DNA of 64,000 bases, taken from Burkholderia sp. S171. GTDB taxonomy: Bacteria > Pseudomonadota > Gammaproteobacteria > Burkholderiales > Burkholderiaceae. The stretch lies in assembly GCF_009766085.1 (NCBI RefSeq), contig NZ_LMUF01000010.1:186530-250529 (forward strand). The letters run 5' to 3'. Below, in pieces: positions 63,479-64,000 of the stretch. The notes under the pieces were generated by a model. The model was not told the DNA's origin. It made no database searches and saw only the letters and a list, made by a program, of their open reading frames with translations. Every line of letters begins with the position of its first letter. The first letter of the stretch is position 1. The translations under genes and the position numbers were made by a program.

Positions 63479-64000
63479 ATGAAGAAAAGTGCTCTTGGCG
63501 CAATTTCATTGGCGCTGCTTGGTGTAGCGGGAATAGCGCGGGCGCAGTCCAGCGTGACTCTCTATGGAACAATCGATGCAGGGGTCGGTTACGTAAAAAC
63601 GAGTGACGGTGCGCGGTGGGGGTTTATCGATGGCACGCTGTCTGGTGATCGATGGGGCTTGAAGGGATCGGAAGACCTTGGCGGCGGTATCAAGGCAATC
63701 TTTGATTTGGAAAATGGTTTCGATGTTGGCACGGGCCAGTTAGGCCAGGGTGGCCGGGAATTCGGGCGTCAGGCGTTTGTCGGTTTGTCAGGTGACAGTT
63801 GGGGCACCCTGACGCTTGGCCGGCAATATGATCCGCTTGTAGACATGGTTCAACCGCTGACGGCTGACAATTATTTCGGGAGTATTTTTGCGACTCCCGG
63901 CGACGTAGACAATTACGACAACAGCTTGCGCGTATCCAACGCCGTGAAGTATGTGTCACCCAATTACTCCGGCTTGCAGTTCGAGGGGCTGTACGCCTTC
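63479..64000 (+). CDS. Gram-negative porin (OmpC-like), N-terminal part
   Basis: The first 174 codons lie in the window; the gene continues past the right edge. Signal peptide 1-22 (MKKSALGAISLALLGVAGIA, then RA|QSS), followed by SSVTLYGTIDAGVGYVKTSD, the first strand of Burkholderiales trimeric porins, and GLKGSEDLGGGIKAIFDLEN. The QAFVGLSGDSWGTLTLGRQY segment is the usual fourth-strand region. An outer-membrane diffusion channel is expected. The ATG at 63479 is preceded by GGAGAAAG. Confidence 0.92.
   Translation, partial: MKKSALGAISLALLGVAGIARAQSSVTLYGTIDAGVGYVKTSDGARWGFIDGTLSGDRWGLKGSEDLGGGIKAIFDLENGFDVGTGQLGQGGREFGRQAFVGLSGDSWGTLTLGRQYDPLVDMVQPLTADNYFGSIFATPGDVDNYDNSLRVSNAVKYVSPNYSGLQFEGLYAF

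Noticed and set aside
1..64000. CRISPR arrays, tRNA or rRNA genes, IS transposases, prophage genes
   Set aside because: I looked for regular direct repeats with spacers, cloverleaf-like segments and transposase or integrase motifs and found none I could support.

Overview
The window looks like a chromosomal or megaplasmid segment of a Burkholderiaceae bacterium, most like Paraburkholderia or Caballeronia. This is inferred from the high GC content, the density of LysR and GntR regulators, the several anion:cation symporter (ACS) type MFS carriers, the OmpC-like porin and the phasin; no rRNA or tRNA gene fixes the taxon. It is accessory catabolic territory: small operons, each with its own regulator and carrier, separated by decayed gene fragments.

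1-6.7 kb: a D-amino-acid/peptide module (start of a FAD oxidoreductase, LysR, MFS carrier, M81 MlrC-like metallopeptidase, N-acyl-D-amino-acid deacylase). A convergent SDR plus 4-oxalocrotonate tautomerase pair follows, with a divergent LysR. 8-11.5 kb: a broken MFS gene, an MlaC-like protein, a glutathione transferase, an azoreductase and a broken DUF4239 gene. 11.6-19.7 kb: a tightly overlapped operon (MaoC hydratase, MFS, MmgE/PrpD, acyl-CoA dehydrogenase, CaiB CoA-transferase, GntR/UTRA regulator, CitE-like lyase, DUF2889) that reads as a CoA-dependent route for a branched dicarboxylic acid. 19.9-25.8 kb: a racemase-like gene, a GntR regulator with two winged helices, an ACS carrier, an isopropylmalate-dehydrogenase-like enzyme and a Tat-exported amidohydrolase, with GTAC-based inverted repeats in the promoters.

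25.9-32.4 kb: an exported alpha/beta hydrolase, a degenerate HD-GYP/LuxR protein, then a periplasmic thioredoxin-CcdA pair followed by a bufferin-type RiPP operon (DUF2282 precursor, DUF692 MNIO enzyme, DUF2063 partner, DoxX). Both units are preceded by the same element, GTAACC-N16-CGAATT, which looks like an ECF sigma promoter, so the reductase pair and the RiPP probably form one regulon. 32.5-42.4 kb: two chemoreceptors, two ACS carriers, and the most unusual locus: nadC, then a gene fusing a PhnN-type ribose 1,5-bisphosphate kinase to an AMP-phosphorylase-like domain, then an MFS carrier. The fusion would join two successive steps that turn a nucleoside monophosphate into PRPP, next to an enzyme that uses PRPP.

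42.4-64 kb: a LysR with a divergent NADH:flavin oxidoreductase of demethylase type, an Lrp regulator, a cation diffusion facilitator, small hypothetical genes, an XRE regulator, an AhpD-like protein, a phasin, two more alpha/beta hydrolases, a VpsR-like sigma-54 activator, a TPR-glycosyltransferase, a SulP carrier, a frameshifted hydrolase, a Pmp3 peptide, an RND pump remnant and the start of a porin. Gene remnants at six places (8.1, 11.1, 19.7, 61.4, 62.7 kb and possibly 52.3 kb) show ongoing gene loss.
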